Made by a program: the position numbers and the translations under genes. Of a DNA stretch of 64,000 bases, positions 24,401 through 35,654 are shown in pieces. This DNA comes from Cornus controversa (lineage: Eukaryota > Streptophyta > Magnoliopsida > Cornales > Cornaceae). Position 1 is the first letter of the stretch. Each line of letters begins with the position of its first letter. The notes beneath the pieces are model-generated. The model had not been told where the DNA came from, made no database searches, and worked only from the letters and a program-made list of their open reading frames with translations. The DNA is taken from positions 20,161,255-20,225,254 of the forward strand of contig CM048853.1 in the NCBI GenBank assembly GCA_026545225.1. Reading direction: 5' to 3'.

Positions 24401-24974
24401 TATCCTATAAATACATTGAGCTCCAAATATTGGTGGCAAATTTGTGAAGTTGTCTGATTGTTGCTAAAGATTAATATTGCAATTATATTGCTAATTCAAT
24501 TGTAATATGTTAAGTTTGTTTGACGGTTTCTGGATTTATCCAATTGTTTTGGTAAAAGTCCATATATTGTTTATAATTTTGCATTTTCAATAGTTCTTTT
24601 ATGTTGTTACATTGTAGAGATATTTTATTTTTAACCACCTTAAAGTGTCTTGATTGTTAACTTTCATATACTACTAAGTTATCATTTTTTTTCATTGTTT
24701 TCTCTATTGCAATATATTAAAAACATCGTGGGGTTATTTGCTTGGATCTAGAATTGTTTTACTTGGCATTTTTTTTTTTGGATCTTTTACTTTTCTCGGC
24801 TTTGAATAATGGTCATGATCTCATTTTGTCTTTCTGTCAATGTGTTGGGCTGAAACCTAGTGTTGACATGATCTTTCACCCCCAACAAATGAAAGAAAAA
24901 TGGCATTATTTTTTCGCAAATATTGTGGTTGTCAATGAAAAATAATCAAAACTAATAACTGGTGGTATGCACAG
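21406..24974. other. AT-rich interior, no gene recognised
   Basis: Apart from a (CT)n tract at about 21603-21622 and short open frames of low-complexity composition, I see no gene. The stretch upstream of 24975 should hold the 5' exon of the captured methyltransferase gene if it came along, but no such exon was recognised. Confidence 0.5.
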
Positions 24975-25362
24975 GTACTCTCTCTACTCCCACCATTTGA
25001 AGGAAAATCAGTTCTTGAGATAGGAGTTGGTATTGGTCGTTTTACAATTGAATTAGCTAAGAAAGCTCGTCAGATTCTAGGATTGGATTTCATTCAAAGT
25101 GTTATAAAGAAGGTAATTTTTACCCCTTGATGAAGGATGATTAATCATATTGTGTAAGGTAAAATATAAAGTTCTTTTAGTTCAGAGTTTGTCAGAATTT
25201 TTTCTTTTGATGTCCCAACCTGTAGAATGAAAGCATCAATGGGCATTAGAAAATGTTAACTTTATGTGTGCTGATATCATGTCTCTAGACTTGGAATTTT
25301 TTGCAGAATCAATCGATTTGATATTTTCAAACTCGCTACAGATGTGTCTTTCAAACAGAGAG
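24975..25362 (+). pseudogene. Two-exon fragment of phosphoethanolamine N-methyltransferase
   Basis: Exon A (24975-25112, 46 codons, AG before and GT after) encodes [20 protein letters not shown] and continues [11 protein letters not shown]. This is the SAM-binding motif I region of plant phosphoethanolamine N-methyltransferase, which makes phosphocholine. Exon B (25226-25362, after TGTAG, before GT) begins NESINGH and contains MCADIMSLDLEF and IDLIFSNSLQMCLSNREV, the next part of the same domain. Exon B has a TAG where Tyr is expected and a 1-base deletion just after it. The intron between them is 113 bp. Later exons were not found. The fragment is non-functional and probably captured or left by a duplication. 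Confidence 0.88.
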
Positions 25363-26953
25363 GTGAACTTTCTTTCTATCAACCCTTATGTATTATACAC
25401 TTTTAACCTTTTGGGATTTTATGATTTGAAGTTCTATTTGGAAATCTCTTCACCTTCTTTTGTGGTTTTAATTGAAAATAGTGAAACTAAAATAAGTCTT
25501 AAGGAATTATGGTAATGTCACCATGTTTAGTCTATTGTCACTTCAAGCAGTGGATTGACCTTTAGTGAAGATCAACAGAGATTGGACACGTATAAAACAC
25601 TCTATGTTTCTGTTTATGTTGACTTAGGCTTGGACTCACATCTTCTGATTCATGTCTAATTAACTCCATTCATAATCTAGGCCTTTAAATTAAAATTTTT
25701 GTTACCACTTAACCAATATATAGTTTTCAATAATGTTGGAACTTAAATTCTGCACACTTCTCAATTGAAATCATGTCTTCTACCTCTAATTTAATGCAGT
25801 GATGTATTTTGTAATGTTAAGCTCTATGATGGAGAATATTAAATGAAACTCTTATGATGTATTTAGTGCAATGATGTATTTTGTAAGTCTCAACTTTTTC
25901 AAAAGCTTGTGTAGCCCATTTAGGTGTGAAGGAGGCAGTAAAAAGTATATTTATAATGGAATCAAGACTTAACCAATTAACCAACAAGTTCTAGTGAGCT
26001 CTGTAAAAAAATTCAAGCATGGAACTAACCAATCAAATGTAGTGTGTGTGTGTGTATACTCCAAATATTACCTTTAATTGCTTATAATAGAATAATATTG
26101 TTGGCAAATACTCATCTTCAATTTCAACTACAAATAGAAACAAAAATTTTAATAGATAAAAACATGTCCTTCTAGTGTTGGGCTTTCAAACATAAAATAA
26201 GGAAAAAAAATTAAAAGCAGATAATTACTTTGAAAAATACATATAATGAAAATTATATATATATATATTGGGTTATGACATTTTAAACTTGATTTGATTT
26301 TTAGCTCAACATATATAAGGCTGGCTCAAGGAATCTCCAAAGTGCTTGTAGTCCTGTACTAGGGGCATGGCTAATTGAGTAGCCTTGCAAAAGGAGAAGT
26401 CCACTGATCACAGGGCAATTACTCGAGCATAGAATCTTGCTAAGTTCTGAAGTAGAATTAATTATTTTTTTTTTCTTTTATTTTCATTCTAAGAATAATA
26501 ATCTGTAAAATTTTGATTTCTTAACCTTTCTTTTGCAAGAAAACATCCCTTGTCCCAAGTCACCATAGAAACTAAAATCTACTAGAAGTAAAACATAGAG
26601 ACAAGGTAAGATAAAACAAATTTATCATTAGCTTAAGTCTTTAGATTTATGAGCAAAATGATTACAAAATGATTTTAGCATGTTAGTATCTTCATTGATA
26701 TGTTGGCATTTTTTATGTAGATTTTTTAGGAATTTGAAGGCAAACTTCTATCAGGTACTACTGATATTTTAAGTGCAGATTTTCATTAGGTGCTGCTAGT
26801 ATTTCACCAAATAAAGTCTTTAAGTGTTTCAAATTTTATTACTGTGGCTGGTGTTTGTTCTTCAAAATATGAAAAGATTTTGGTAACTTTTCATTCACAT
26901 TATCATCAGTATTAACTTTTCTCATTTCGTTAGGAGCAGAACAATACCTTGAC

Positions 26954-27525
26954 TGTAATACCCCGCTCCAACACATGGTATGATATTGTCCGCTTTGGGC
27001 CTGAGCCCGCACGGTTTTGCTCTTGGGTTTACCCCAAAAGGCCTCATACCATTTGAAGAGAACATACTACATATAAGCACATCCCCTTTTCCACACCCAG
27101 GCGATGTGGGATTGAGCACCTTGTATCCTGTCAGTGTGGTAGCTCAGCCCAGTGTCTGTCTATGCACCCGCCCACTCACACCCGTCCACAAGGGTTACTA
27201 CAATCCACCCCCCTACGAGGCCCGACGCCCTCGTCGGCACACTTACTTCCGGCTGGGTTCAGGCTCTGATACCAACTGTAATACCCCGCTCCAACACATG
27301 GTATGATATTGTCCACTTTAGGCCTGAGCCCGCACGGTTTTGCTCTTGGGTTTACCCCAAAAGGCCTCATACCATTTGAAGAGAACATACTACATATAAG
27401 CACATCCCCTTTTCCACACCCAGGCGATGTGGGATTGAGCACCTTGTACCCTGTCAGTCTGGTAGCTCAGTCCAGTGTCTGTCTATGCACCCGCCCACTC
27501 ACACCCGTCCACAAGGGTTACTACA
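26954..27525 (-). mobile_element. TRIM retrotransposon copy 1, complete
   Basis: Two 249 bp direct repeats (26954-27202 and 27277-27525) enclose 74 bp. On the - strand the interior begins two bases after the LTR with TGGTATCAGAGCC (27262-27274), the primer site complementary to initiator tRNA-Met, and ends with a purine tract GTAGGGGGGTGGAT next to the other LTR. A perfect duplication TTGAC flanks it (26949-26953, 27526-27530). There is no coding capacity, as expected for a terminal-repeat retrotransposon in miniature. The LTRs lack an obvious 5S-like segment, so I do not call it Cassandra. Confidence 0.95.
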
Positions 27526-27681
27526 TTGACTCTCGAAGGTACAATATTTAACCCAATTTGTTGTTAATTTTCTGATCATGTGCCAACTACTTAATATTTG
27601 ACAATATTAGCACTACCATTCCACTCAAATTAGGATTCATATAATCAGTAATGTCTTGTTTCATAGGGTTTTGTTATTTAG

Positions 27682-28251
27682 TTTAGTAATCCTTGTGAAC
27701 GGGTGTAAGTGGGCGGGTGCGAAGACAGACACTGGGCTGAGCTATCACACTGACAGGGTACAGGGTGCTCAATCCTACATCGCCTGGGTGTGAAAAAGGG
27801 AATGTACTTATATGTAGTATATTTTCTTCAAATGGTATGAGGCATTTTGGGGTAAAACTCAAGAGCAAAACTGTGCGGGCTCAGGCCCAAAGCGGACAAT
27901 ATCATACCATGTGTTAGAGCGGGGTATTACAGTTGGTATCAGAGCCTGAACCCAGCCGAAAGTGTGCCGACGAGAACGTCGGACCTCGTAGGGGGGTTGA
28001 TTGTAGTAACCCTTGTGGACGGGTGTGAGTGGGCGGGTGCGAAGACAGACACTGGGCTGAGCTACCACACTGATAGGGTACAGGGTGCTCAATCTCACAC
28101 CGCCTGGGTGTGAAAAATGGGATGTGCTTATATGTAGTATGTTCTCTTCAAATGGTATGAGGCCTTTTGGGGTAAAACCCAAGAGAAAAACCGTGCGGGC
28201 TCAAGCCCAAAGCGGACAATATCATACCATGTGTTGGAGCGGGGTATTACA
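27682..28251 (+). mobile_element. TRIM retrotransposon copy 2, complete, inverted to copy 1
   Basis: LTRs at 27682-27931 and 28002-28251 enclose 70 bp with the same PBS (TGGTATCAGAGCC at 27934-27946) and purine tract. The flanking duplication TTTAG is perfect (27677-27681, 28252-28256). The first LTR starts TT instead of TG, a likely point mutation. The two LTRs of this copy differ more from each other than those of copy 1, which suggests an older insertion. Confidence 0.95.
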
Positions 28252-28714
28252 TTTAGTGAGCAATAACTTCACATGAACAACAAAAATATAGAAACCCAAA
28301 TATATTAGCTCTAGTCTTTTGGAAAATGATTTCTTTATACTTTATCTCTATTCTTTTTTCATAGGTAAGTAAAAGATGGCATCCATTATTCTCCATTAGA
28401 GACTTTACTCTTAAATAATATTTTGACAAAACTCTGAAATAATGAATATACTAATATCAAAACTCTTAAGGACTGATAAACTCAGTAACACTAAGGACTT
28501 TATCCCTTAAAGAAGTTCCTAACTCCATGACTAACATATGGTTATGTGAAGAATGGGATTTTCCTGGGAGAATTCTAAAGTAACTTCATTTATTCATATT
28601 TAGTGCTCTATTTTTCTTGTCCATACTCTTATGTTTCTTTTCCCTGTTTTTGCCTTGCTATTTCATGTTGAGATTGTGGTTGTGAGATTTGTTGGACATT
28701 AGCATAATGACTGT

Positions 28715-28963
28715 TGTAATACCCTGCTCCAACACATGGTATGATATTGTTCGCTTTGAGCCTGAGCCCGCACGGTTTTGCTCTTGGGTTTACCCCAAAA
28801 GGCCTCATACCATTTGAAGAGAACATACTACATATAAGCACATCCCCTTTTCCACACCCAGGCGATGTGGGATTGAGCACCCTACACCCTGTCAGTGTGG
28901 TAGCTCAGCCTAGTGTCTGTCTTCGCACCCGCCCACTCACACCCGTCCACAAGGGTTATTACA
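28715..28963 (-). mobile_element. Solo LTR of the same TRIM family (copy 3)
   Basis: A single 249 bp LTR, in the same orientation as copy 1, starts TGTAATACC and ends TTATTACA on the + strand. It is flanked by a perfect duplication ACTGT (28710-28714, 28964-28968). Confidence 0.94.
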
Positions 28964-28968
28964 ACTGT

Positions 28969-29960
28969 GATTTTGTGTTGCTGTTAGTGTGGCATATTAC
29001 TATGTTCATGGATAGGGATGATATGTGGGATGATGTTAGTCAGATGTCTTATTTTAAAAATACTCCAGGTTGTGTTTTAGTGAAGCTTTGTAGAATGCTT
29101 TGTTTACTCTAGGCAGTGGGTTATTTGTTGTACTTAGTATTTTGTGGATAGAGTGGTCTATTTTTGTATGGTGGGTTTGGGGTTTCCATGAACATAGGGT
29201 ATGTTCCTTGGAGGAAGTATAATGACTTTTGTCATTTTTTGTTCTTGATATGAAATTACTTAATTATAAAAAAAATTTGTTATTAGAATTTTTGCTCTTA
29301 CTTGTATGAGTTGTCTAATTGTATTGCATCTATATAAAGTCTTCTGATCTGAATAGTAATCCTTTGAACTTCTTTGCTAACGGCTTTGTTTCTATCTGCA
29401 CTTAAGTTGGTTCTATTTGGTCATTTGTTTAGTGTTACTCTTTTTCTTTCTTTAATTTTTTTTCCTTCAAGCTCTTAACATTATTAGTATATTGAAGTTG
29501 AGACTTGTGTGACGCAACTACTTGCTTGAATTTTATACAGCTTAATGTCTACCATGGACAATGAGGGGGAAAAAGTGTCAAGAAAATTGATAGTCAAAGG
29601 AAATGAACAATGTGACGATCAATGTATTGGAGTGAGTAGGAGTGTTAGATTTTTGAATTGAATGATAATTGCACACTGATGAATAGTTCAACAGGAGTTC
29701 TAGGAATTTGATACTTCTCTTTGTTTTTTGGTTATTTTGGTTATTTGGGCACATTGAACATTGATGAATTGTGAAAATGTCTTTAGTCTTTTGATATATT
29801 TAATGGTGTATTTTAATGTATTGGTTTAGTTATTGGCATTACGTGAGATTTGTTAGCATTAATTGCATAGTGTTTAGTTAAATTGTTGACAATGCAGGTT
29901 ATGTGTGGATGAGTAATAGGTACCTAGCATTTGAGGGTGCTTTTATTAAAAAAAAAGTTA
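28969..29960. other. Interior sequence without recognised gene
   Basis: Unremarkable AT-rich DNA. A 39-codon frame at about 29549-29668 follows a splice-acceptor-like TACAG but matches nothing I know. Confidence 0.4.
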
Positions 29961-30452
29961 TATGTTATTAACGGGGGGCAAGAAACCTCATAAATAAAAG
30001 AACATTCCTCGTAAAAAACAAACAGAAAACTTTTCCACGAGTTCTTGCTATGTATCGTGAATATTTGGATCTATTAATGAGGGGCCATGTAGCACGTAAA
30101 TAATGAATTATTAACGAAGAATTATGTCTCTCGTATATAAATTTTTTACATAGACAAAATATTTTTTGACGGGAAATAATTTTTCTTTTTTACAAAGTTT
30201 ATTGTTTGCCATAAAAAATTAAGAGTATTTACGGGACCTTAATAGACATGGGCCTAGTTCGCACTGTGAATACCTTTTAACTCCTTTTTTGACCTCTCGT
30301 AAAAGGCTTTCTTTCTTGTAGTGTGCATGGATCTTGAGATTAATTCATCCCGTCTTCTTCAATCAAGGCCTCCATGGAGGAGTATGCAAGTTGAGTTTAG
30401 CTCTCCTTTAGTAAGGAGGTTCGTAGACCACCATTGTTGATGTCCCCTTAAT

Positions 30453-30612
30453 ATGGGAAAATTTGTGGCTCGACCCTTTAATAAGGAGAGATTTATTGCT
30501 CGGTCCTTTAAAAATGGGAGGTTTGTGACTCGACCCTTTAAAAAGGAGAGGTTCGTGACTCGACCATTTAATAAGGGGAGGAGTCGACTCGACCCTTTAG
30601 TAAGGGGAGGAA
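30453..30612. repeat. Minisatellite with 30-bp unit, about five copies
   Basis: The unit resembles GACTCGACCCTTTAAAAAGG followed by AGAGGTTCGT. It recurs about every 30 bp with substitutions. Because 30 is divisible by three, the + strand reads as a decapeptide-like repeat around RFVTRPFKKE, but nothing else suggests a gene. Confidence 0.8.
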
Positions 30613-30659
30613 TAGGGGCCAATATGCCCCCAGTCTTCAACTGTGGAGGGTTCTATAAT

Positions 30660-31069
30660 TTCTCTTTTAATACAAATGGATTTAACAGAAATAAAATCTT
30701 CTTATATACATCAAGAAAAGAAATTAAGTAGACAATAGGATAACATGTATGTAAACAAATTAAGATTTAAAAATCTCAAACCTCATTTTGTAAGATGATT
30801 TTTAGAGAAATCATAACACTTGACGCATGTATAGAACAGTATTATTCAATAACAATTCAAATACTTGAATCTTTGTAGCAATCAGCAAAATCAATATAAT
30901 ATACTAATTTGCCTTCAAAAATTGTATCACCTGAAGCATTACATGTATGCATGGATCATCCTATCAAATTATTTTTCTCCTATCACTCGTTGCACATTGG
31001 GATAGTAATTTTTTTTCTAGATTTCGTTGCATTAAATTGTTCAATCAACTGATTGCCTTTTCTAGCATG

Positions 31070-31110
<41 letters not shown>

Positions 31111-32380
31111 CACACGTTTGTTATGCTATCTACTAAATTAATTGTATGTATAGAATTTAGAATCCAATCAGACTGTAATGTGCGCTTTAAACCTCTAAGC
31201 ATATCATTTGAATTTACATACCTGGGCCCCGATGAAACATGGCCTCTATTCAATACCAATCCAGAAGCAAATCACTTGAACAGTATCAATGGCATGAGTC
31301 TTCCCTATCAGTAGTACAACTCTCTTCACAACGACACATAGCCTCTCAAAGGTCTTGCGGGAAATCGCTGTAGTAGGTCACACAGAAAGAATCATGTTTG
31401 GGTATTAAATACTAGCTGTTTGTTCACCATATAATTATAACCATGATATGCCTAAGTGACGGTAAGTGGTGGTTCTCTCAAATTGCAAATTGATACAGAT
31501 TTGCATGAAACCAATAGATATATCAAAATAGTAGAAGATATGGGTTCCCTCGGCTTTTATGGTTTAGAATGGAATATACAAGCCTTGGGTCACTCCATTT
31601 GACCAATCGTCATAATGGGTGCTGTAACTCTACTAATCGCTGCCATGGAAGAGATGGTTCATTGCAATGCATGAGTTGTTTGCTGCATTTTGATTGATGA
31701 AGATGAAAAAGATTTAGTGTGGAAAATGAAGGTTACAAGATGGCTGCCACAGAACTCACGAATTCTAGCCTCTCTACATCATACAAACACCCCCTCCCCC
31801 AACCCAAAAAAGAGTGAATAAATAAACAAATGGACATTTTATACTTGGATCAAAAGATACAAGAAATTGTAAAGATTACTGTACAACTTATAAAAAGACC
31901 AAAAGACCCTAACAAACACAGGATCACATAAAAAAACAAAATAGGACCAAGGGCAATGTCATGGGACGCCCACCAACACCTAGAGGAAGCTAACCAAATC
32001 TTTTCAACTGCCCTAGCCTGTCAAGTGTCAACTTTCAATTTGTCTTGAAAAAAAAGACCAACTGAACTCAGAATGCAAGACACCATCACAAAAAGAAACA
32101 AAAAAGTGGTCAAAATGCCATGTACAAATTCATTAAAATTCACTAATTACCCCTTTCCACTAATTTCAAAGCACAAATGAAAGACAGAAATACCCAAATC
32201 TTTATAACATTACTAATTTCATCTCCAAAAGCCTTACCTTTCATCATTTGTGTCAAAAAGACGTGGGCTTTTATAAAAGAAAATGTTACGAAATCAGTAA
32301 TGCATAATTATATGTATTAAACGTTTCACCCATATTCTTCAGCTCACCATATAATATAGCATATAAAATAATTAAGTTAA
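30660..32380. other. Intergenic DNA, no gene seen
   Basis: AT-rich sequence with a (TA)n(CA)n microsatellite at about 31074-31115. No transposon ends or coding frames could be supported. Confidence 0.5.
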
Positions 32381-32888
32381 AAGACTCCAGACATCATATT
32401 TTATTCACTCTGTTTGAAGTGAAAGGAAGAAATCACCTTGAAGTTGGAATTACACAAATGAGCATGGGACAATTATTTCTATCAATATCACTACCATCAA
32501 GAAGCAAAAATAAAAAGTTAAAGTGCAGAACCCAATAATATGTCCAGGTGGGGCCCATTTAATTGTATGTAGTGACATTAAAACGTAGATCCTTTTTTCA
32601 TAGAAATAAAAGCCAAACTCCCGGAACAATATTCCACTGTACAATAACTTGCAAAGCCGAGCCAACCCAAACAAAGCCAAGCCATCTCTCATTCTCTCTC
32701 TCTCTCAACATAACAGGTTTCGTAGGAAAAACACTGATACTTTCCTAGGGAAAAACGTCTTTCTTAAACCCTTAGCAAGGTAACTACATTGGGAAGAACC
32801 ATACAAAACTACTCTCGGATTCTATTCCTCAAAATTTTCTCCCTCGAATCCTCCCACACCACCATCCATCAAATACTCATTCCTGCTC

Positions 32889-32896
32889 TATATAAA
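32889..32896 (+). promoter_or_regulatory. TATA box of the gene at 33013
   Basis: TATATAAA lies 117 bp before the ATG. The leader between them is rich in CA repeats and ends in a GA tract (about 32982-33011) directly before the start codon, a layout common in plant 5' UTRs. Confidence 0.75.
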
Positions 32897-32984
32897 CACT
32901 TCAAAAAATATGCAGAAAATTCAAAACACTTCAATTCACTCACACACACCCACATTCCACACACACTAAAGACTCAGGGAGGGG

Positions 32985-33012
<28 letters not shown>

Positions 33013-33015
<3 letters not shown>

Positions 33016-33321
33016 GCCACTGGAGCAGCAGAGATGATGCTAAGGCGTGTCCTTGTTGGAAGCATATCAATTTATGACATGGATATCGAGCGAAGGCCTT
33101 ACCATCGCAACTGCAACTGCGCTCTGCACAAGTCAAAAGGTACATGCTTGAACTCTTTTCTTCAAAGCTGCAGGAACGTTTCATTCACCAAGAAGAAGTC
33201 GTGGAATGAATTTTCCATGTCCTTGGCAGCTTCCAAATTCTCTCAGCAATCCTCCTTTCTCAGCAACTCCTCAGCAGTCAGAAATAAAGATGATGAAACT
33301 GAGGCTCTGTCAGGTAGATAA
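33013..33321 (+). CDS. Small conserved-looking plant protein of unknown function, 102 aa
   Basis: Uninterrupted single-exon frame starting MATGAAEMMLRRV and ending EALSGR before TAG... it ends at a TAA-type stop closing at 33321. The N-terminal half has the block IERRPYHRNCNCALHKSKGT with two Cys two residues apart and a His soon after. The C-terminal half is serine-rich (about residues 62-90). No signal peptide or membrane segment is evident. The ATG is the first after the TATA box and GA-rich leader, and composition is clearly less AT-biased than the flanks. I do not recognise a domain; it looks like a small uncharacterised land-plant protein. A spliced extension cannot be excluded. Confidence 0.72.
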
Positions 33322-33640
33322 CATAAATTCAGTCATTGTCATAAAGATGGTAGAAACTCCAATAGAGATAGAATGAAAAGGTTAGGAATTGAGAAGCTAT
33401 TTTGTGCTCTTGCTTCCATCCTCATCCTTGTAAATTCTGGTGAATTTTACGAAAGTATTTTGTACAAGTTTCTTTGTCCAAAACAATGTTGCATATGCAT
33501 TCAACATAAACAAATTTATGGTCAATTCCCCTCGATCCAGATTTTAAAATATAAGTCTTTTCTTTTTCTATCATGTCCTTTCTAAAATTTTCAAAACGTT
33601 TTAGTTTTTATGGCTGGTAAAGTAATTTTTAAATAGCAAG
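33322..33640 (+). other. Downstream flank of the 102 aa gene
   Basis: Probable 3' untranslated region followed by AT-rich DNA. No second gene is visible. Confidence 0.4.
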
Positions 33641-33649
33641 AATATTGCG

Positions 33650-34095
33650 TATTTGTGTTATGTGACGTTATGTAATTTAAATGCATGTTATCTTAATGTA
33701 GAAAATGCATGCATACATTGGTGAAGTATGACAAAAATGTGCTTAAGTGAATTTTGTAAGCATATGAAACTTATGCTAGGGTTTATATGTATAGGAGATT
33801 ATATGTGTGGTTATGTGGAGATGAAAAGCATGTTATTTTCCTTTATAACTAGCTTATGTATTGTGACACATGAATTGTCAATGCTTAATCCTTGTATATT
33901 GGAGATGCATATATGGGGCTGTTGTGAGGAAACGGTGAAATGTGGTCAATACTAGCTGTCGGTAATTTGAGTCACATTATCCTCGGTGGTGGTGCTGACT
34001 TGGACTAACCACCTTGAGCCATCTAAGATTCAGTGATGGTGCTGATACAGACTAATCACCTTGAATCCAATTATGCTAGGTGGCGGTGCTGATAT
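33650..34095 (+). repeat. Fragment of chromovirus-type LTR
   Basis: The stretch is recognisably similar to 56730-57290 in the large LTR downstream. It shares segments such as GGAGATGAAA and TCCTTTATAA with TAGCTTA near 33818-33856. It ends in imperfect repeats around CTCGGTGGTGGTGCTGA that correspond to the minisatellite at 57040-57290. Only this part of the LTR is present. Confidence 0.7.
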
Positions 34096-35400
34096 GGACA
34101 TTTTCTGAAGCGATACACCAAACAATGATCAATAAGGACATTTTCTGAAGTTCATGCACTTGATATATGGGTTCCAATGATGAGCAAGCTCTAAACCACC
34201 TTATGAATTAATTCATGGGCAGAGGCTATGGTCGAAGAGTTTCAGAATATAACTTTCTCATATGCGTTCAACAATGACTATTGCTTCATCTTGAAGAAGG
34301 ATTCTCGATCAGTTCTTGTACCATTCTTCTATGTACTCAAATTACTCAAATTAAAAGAATTATTTTCATAAAAACAGTTGAGGTACCTGTCATGTTTTGA
34401 TAGACTAGTTGTATGCTATCTATCTGCTGAGATTGTTTGAGATTATCTAGCAAGACTAGCATGGTGACAAGTAAATTGCCACATTAACAATCAGTATAAC
34501 TTTTGGTTATGGATTTAAACGACCAACCTTCACATAATTAAGTTATATGATGTATATGTAGATATTTTGGTTGCAAATCAAAAGTTGGTCTTTCAAATGT
34601 CATGATATTTAAACCTGACAATTTGACATCTTTTCAAAGATTTTAATACATACAAATATATATACAATGATATTGTATTTGTCTATATTCAAAAAATTGG
34701 TCACTAGAGAGAACTTGACAGACTTTGTTGCAATTGGGACTGTAGAGACATGTCCTTAACTACTAGAATCAATTCGAAATATGAGATTCAATGGCTTAAG
34801 TAGTGTTTTCCATCTTGTTGATGGACAGTTGCTTCCATTAACCTTTGGTAGTTAATATAAATAGAAAAGTGGGGAGAGAGATTGGATTTTGGACTCGAGA
34901 GTCTCAAAGAGAAGCCGATGCGTAGTAATAAGAATTACAACACCAAGTTCTTTGTTTTTGTTTTTTTTTTTTTGTTTTTTTGTTTTTTAATGCAACGATA
35001 GCTATAATTGTAGTGAAAATGGCCAAGACATATGGTTTCAAATATAAAACCCAATTCAATGACACATGGCAGTCACTCCCAATTTCAATTTTATATAACC
35101 CAATTTGGCAACACGTGGCAGTGGTTTCACATACTAAATAACCCAATTTAAAAACACATGGTATCAATATGTATAAAACGCTTGCATCAATTTGTATACC
35201 AAAGCAATGACACGTGATTCAGTGGATTCTGAATTTTTCTTTCTTTAATTATTTCATCACTCGATTTAACACAATTCGGGCAATAATGAGATTTTATTTG
35301 CGAAAAGCAAAAAGGACACCTGACCTCTTAATATGATTCTTAATCTGATCATTATAGTTGCATGAACACTGCACCTATTAGGCTGCTTCATTTCCTGTGC
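34096..35400. other. Intergenic DNA, no gene seen
   Basis: AT-rich sequence with a poly(T) stretch at about 34960-34990 and a loose repeat around CCCAATTT and ACACATGG at 35040-35170. No supported gene. Confidence 0.45.
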
Positions 35401-35654
35401 ACTATTTATTCCACAACATTGGGATAACAGTGTCTTGGGACAACAGCGTTACTACTGCTGGTAACAGGTTTTGCTGGAGCAACCATCTAGGTTTACATGG
35501 CCAATCGATTGAGAAGATCTGTTTAGGATTGATGGTGCATCTCGCATGCCACGGTGGTACTGGTTTACCATGATCAATGTCAGATGAACTAGTACAGATC
35601 CATTATTGGCGATCTTTGACCCAGATTGCGTTCAAATCATAAGGAAACAAATCA

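Larger units (their letters stand above)
21320..30322. mobile_element. Putative non-autonomous CACTA-type transposon
   Basis: The right end reads CTTTCTTGTAGTG (30310-30322), the reverse complement of the CACTACAAGAAA terminus typical of plant CACTA elements. Both sides share subterminal TTAACGGG/CCCGTTAA motifs: 21338-21363 and 21379-21405 on the left, near 29965 on the right. No transposase was recognised. The left terminus was not found, so the left limit is an estimate and this end may be lost. Inside are two exons of a methyltransferase gene and three TRIM insertions. That the gene fragment belongs to the transposon is inference. Confidence 0.5.

Noticed and set aside
27262..27274. tRNA-Met-like sequence
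   Set aside because: Only 13 bases matching the tRNA 3' end; it is the TRIM primer site, not a tRNA gene.
26954..28963. Cassandra TRIM with 5S-like promoter
   Set aside because: The LTRs show none of the 5S internal promoter blocks I would expect, so the family name is not justified.
26954..28963. CRISPR-like array of similar units
   Set aside because: Units are LTRs with target duplications in a plant nuclear context, not short repeats with unique spacers.
26922..29112. Several open frames of 60-123 codons with similar peptides
   Set aside because: They are translations of the TRIM LTRs in different copies and strands; the similarity is due to the DNA repeat.
29549..29668. Short frame after a splice-acceptor-like site inside the putative CACTA element
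   Set aside because: 39 codons with no recognisable motif and no partner exon.
32966..33184. Antisense frame with a serine/leucine run
   Set aside because: It reads the GA leader and the 102-aa gene backwards.
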